Both the position numbers and the translations under genes were made by a program. From NCBI GenBank assembly GCA_030639555.1, contig DAOWCM010000094.1, positions 1 to 7,805 of the forward strand: a stretch of DNA of 7,805 bases. Reading direction: 5' to 3'. Shown one piece after another: positions 6,913 to 7,805 of the stretch (position 1 is its first letter; every line of letters begins with the position of its first letter). Source of the stretch: Candidatus Eiseniibacteriota bacterium (GTDB lineage: Bacteria; Joyebacterota; Joyebacteria; Joyebacterales; Joyebacteraceae). The notes under the pieces were generated by a model that saw nothing but the letters and a program-made list of their open reading frames with translations, was not told the DNA's origin and did not search any database.

Positions 6913-7805
6913 CATCGCGGTTCTCCTGTTCGCAGTTCTTGTGGCAGCTCTTCCCACGCACTCCCGAGCCGACGACATCACATCGGGATTCGACGACATC
7001 GCGCTGGGCGATTCGTTCCTCCGGGAGCTGCTCGCGGGGCTGGACGACGAGAGCGCCGCCATCGACGGGCTGGACGAGCTCCTTCGGGAAGCCGCGGCTT
7101 TCAGGGAGCACCCCGTGGACGTCAACACCGCGGACCTCGCGGAACTCCTGCGCGTGCCGTTCCTCGACCCGGCGTCGGCCGTGCGCATCGTGGTGCGGCG
7201 TGACGCTCTCGGCCCGGCAGAGTCCCTGGAGGAGCTCGTAGCACGGGGATGTCTCAGCCGCGAGGCTCTGCCGGCCGTGCGTCCGTACCTTGTTGCGCGG
7301 CCGCCGCCCGAGGCTGCGTCCCCGCCGCCGGGAGACACCCCGGAGGCTGAGGTCGCGGCAGCGCTGTTGGAGGCCGCTCCTGCCGTTGGAGCGGACGGTC
7401 CCGCGCCGCCCGGCGACTCACGGTTCCCCGTCACTTGGGAGCTGCGCCTTCGCGCGGCTACGCAGGAGCGCTGGGAGGCGGCCTGGGGCGGGCGTCATGC
7501 CGCCGCCGGCTTCGCGTCTTACGCGAGGCTTCGAGTGTCCTATGCGGACCTGCTCGACCTCTCGGTCGCGTGCGAGAAGGACATCGGCGAGGAGAGCCTC
7601 GCGGATCACTCGGCCGTCTCCCTCGTGTGGCGGGGAGGCGCCGACGCGCCCGAGGACGGCCCGGCGTTCTCTATTGGACTGGGCGACTTCGCCGGAAGCT
7701 GGGGTCAGGGACTGCTTCTGCGGAGCGGAGGGTTCCCGTCAGAGGTCGCGTACCCGCGTCGGCGCGACTCCGTCAGGCGCTACGACGGAGCCGGGGAAGC
7801 TACGA
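6887..7805 (+). CDS. Helix-hairpin-helix (ComEA-like) outer-membrane barrel protein (3' truncated)
   Basis: The frame is open from just after the stop at 6878-6880 to the window edge, giving 306 complete codons with no stop. TTG 6887 is preferred because it has GGAG upstream and gives a full signal peptide: hydrophobic DIAVLLFAVLVAAL, then cleavage near HSRA before DDI (about residue 28). Residues about 40-75 are acidic and helical. Residues 77-135 form a ComEA-like helix-hairpin-helix region, with VDVNTADLAELL, two hairpins, SLEELVARG and VRPYL. A proline/alanine-rich linker (about 139-180) follows. From about 183 alternating strands begin (WELRLRA, YARLRVSYADLLDLSVACEKD), then IGLGDFAGSWGQGLLL (263-278) and RRYDGAGE (297-304). 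These match the GDY..FGQGL and RPY..S.NE-like signatures I recall from long helix-hairpin-helix proteins of Bacteroidota. Those run to roughly 600-700 residues, so about half is missing here. It overlaps the barrel gene by 26 bases. Function is unknown; DNA binding is possible but not shown. Confidence 0.84.
   Translation, partial: MCRSPCSCDIAVLLFAVLVAALPTHSRADDITSGFDDIALGDSFLRELLAGLDDESAAIDGLDELLREAAAFREHPVDVNTADLAELLRVPFLDPASAVRIVVRRDALGPAESLEELVARGCLSREALPAVRPYLVARPPPEAASPPPGDTPEAEVAAALLEAAPAVGADGPAPPGDSRFPVTWELRLRAATQERWEAAWGGRHAAAGFASYARLRVSYADLLDLSVACEKDIGEESLADHSAVSLVWRGGADAPEDGPAFSIGLGDFAGSWGQGLLLRSGGFPSEVAYPRRRDSVRRYDGAGEAT

Overview
The window is GC-rich (by eye about two thirds G+C) and almost fully coding. 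All five supported genes lie on the + strand. The first is cut by the left edge and the last by the right edge. The proteins point to a diderm bacterium of the FCB type or a neighbouring uncultivated phylum (Eisenbacteria, Latescibacteria, Krumholzibacteria, Gemmatimonadota-like). The clues are lamin-tail proteins ending in a FlgD-like Ig domain, a PorV/PorQ-like barrel, and a ComEA-like helix-hairpin-helix protein with an outer-membrane barrel. This placement is inference; there is no phylogenetic marker gene here.

Left block (1-4121). A glycogen debranching enzyme (amylo-alpha-1,6-glucosidase type, 5' end missing) ends in a GTGA overlap with a 722-residue inner-membrane protein. That protein has two N-terminal membrane helices, a von Willebrand factor A domain with an intact metal site, Ig-like domains, a cysteine-free glutamine-amidotransferase-like domain and a C-terminal membrane helix. 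The two genes look translationally coupled although their functions are not obviously related.

Gap (4122-4271). These 150 bases are the only real intergenic space. They hold a GC hairpin just after the VWA gene, without a T-run, and two small hairpins with identical CCCT loops. The second of these covers most of the Shine-Dalgarno sequence of the next gene. I see no convincing promoter.

Right block (4272-7805). Three tightly packed genes all encode exported proteins. The first is a secreted protein with two lamin-tail domains, a CARDB-like domain and a FlgD-like C-terminus. The second is a 299-residue outer-membrane beta-barrel candidate. The third, truncated by the window, has a signal peptide, a helix-hairpin-helix region, a proline-rich linker and the start of a barrel. 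Its best start is TTG at 6887, 26 bases inside the previous gene. The block looks like one operon for a cell-surface assembly. A role in handling extracellular DNA is a testable guess, because lamin-tail and ComEA-like domains both have known links to nucleic acids. It is not shown by the sequence.

No RNA genes, insertion sequences, CRISPR arrays or origins were seen. The long reverse-strand frames are shadows of the high-GC coding strand.
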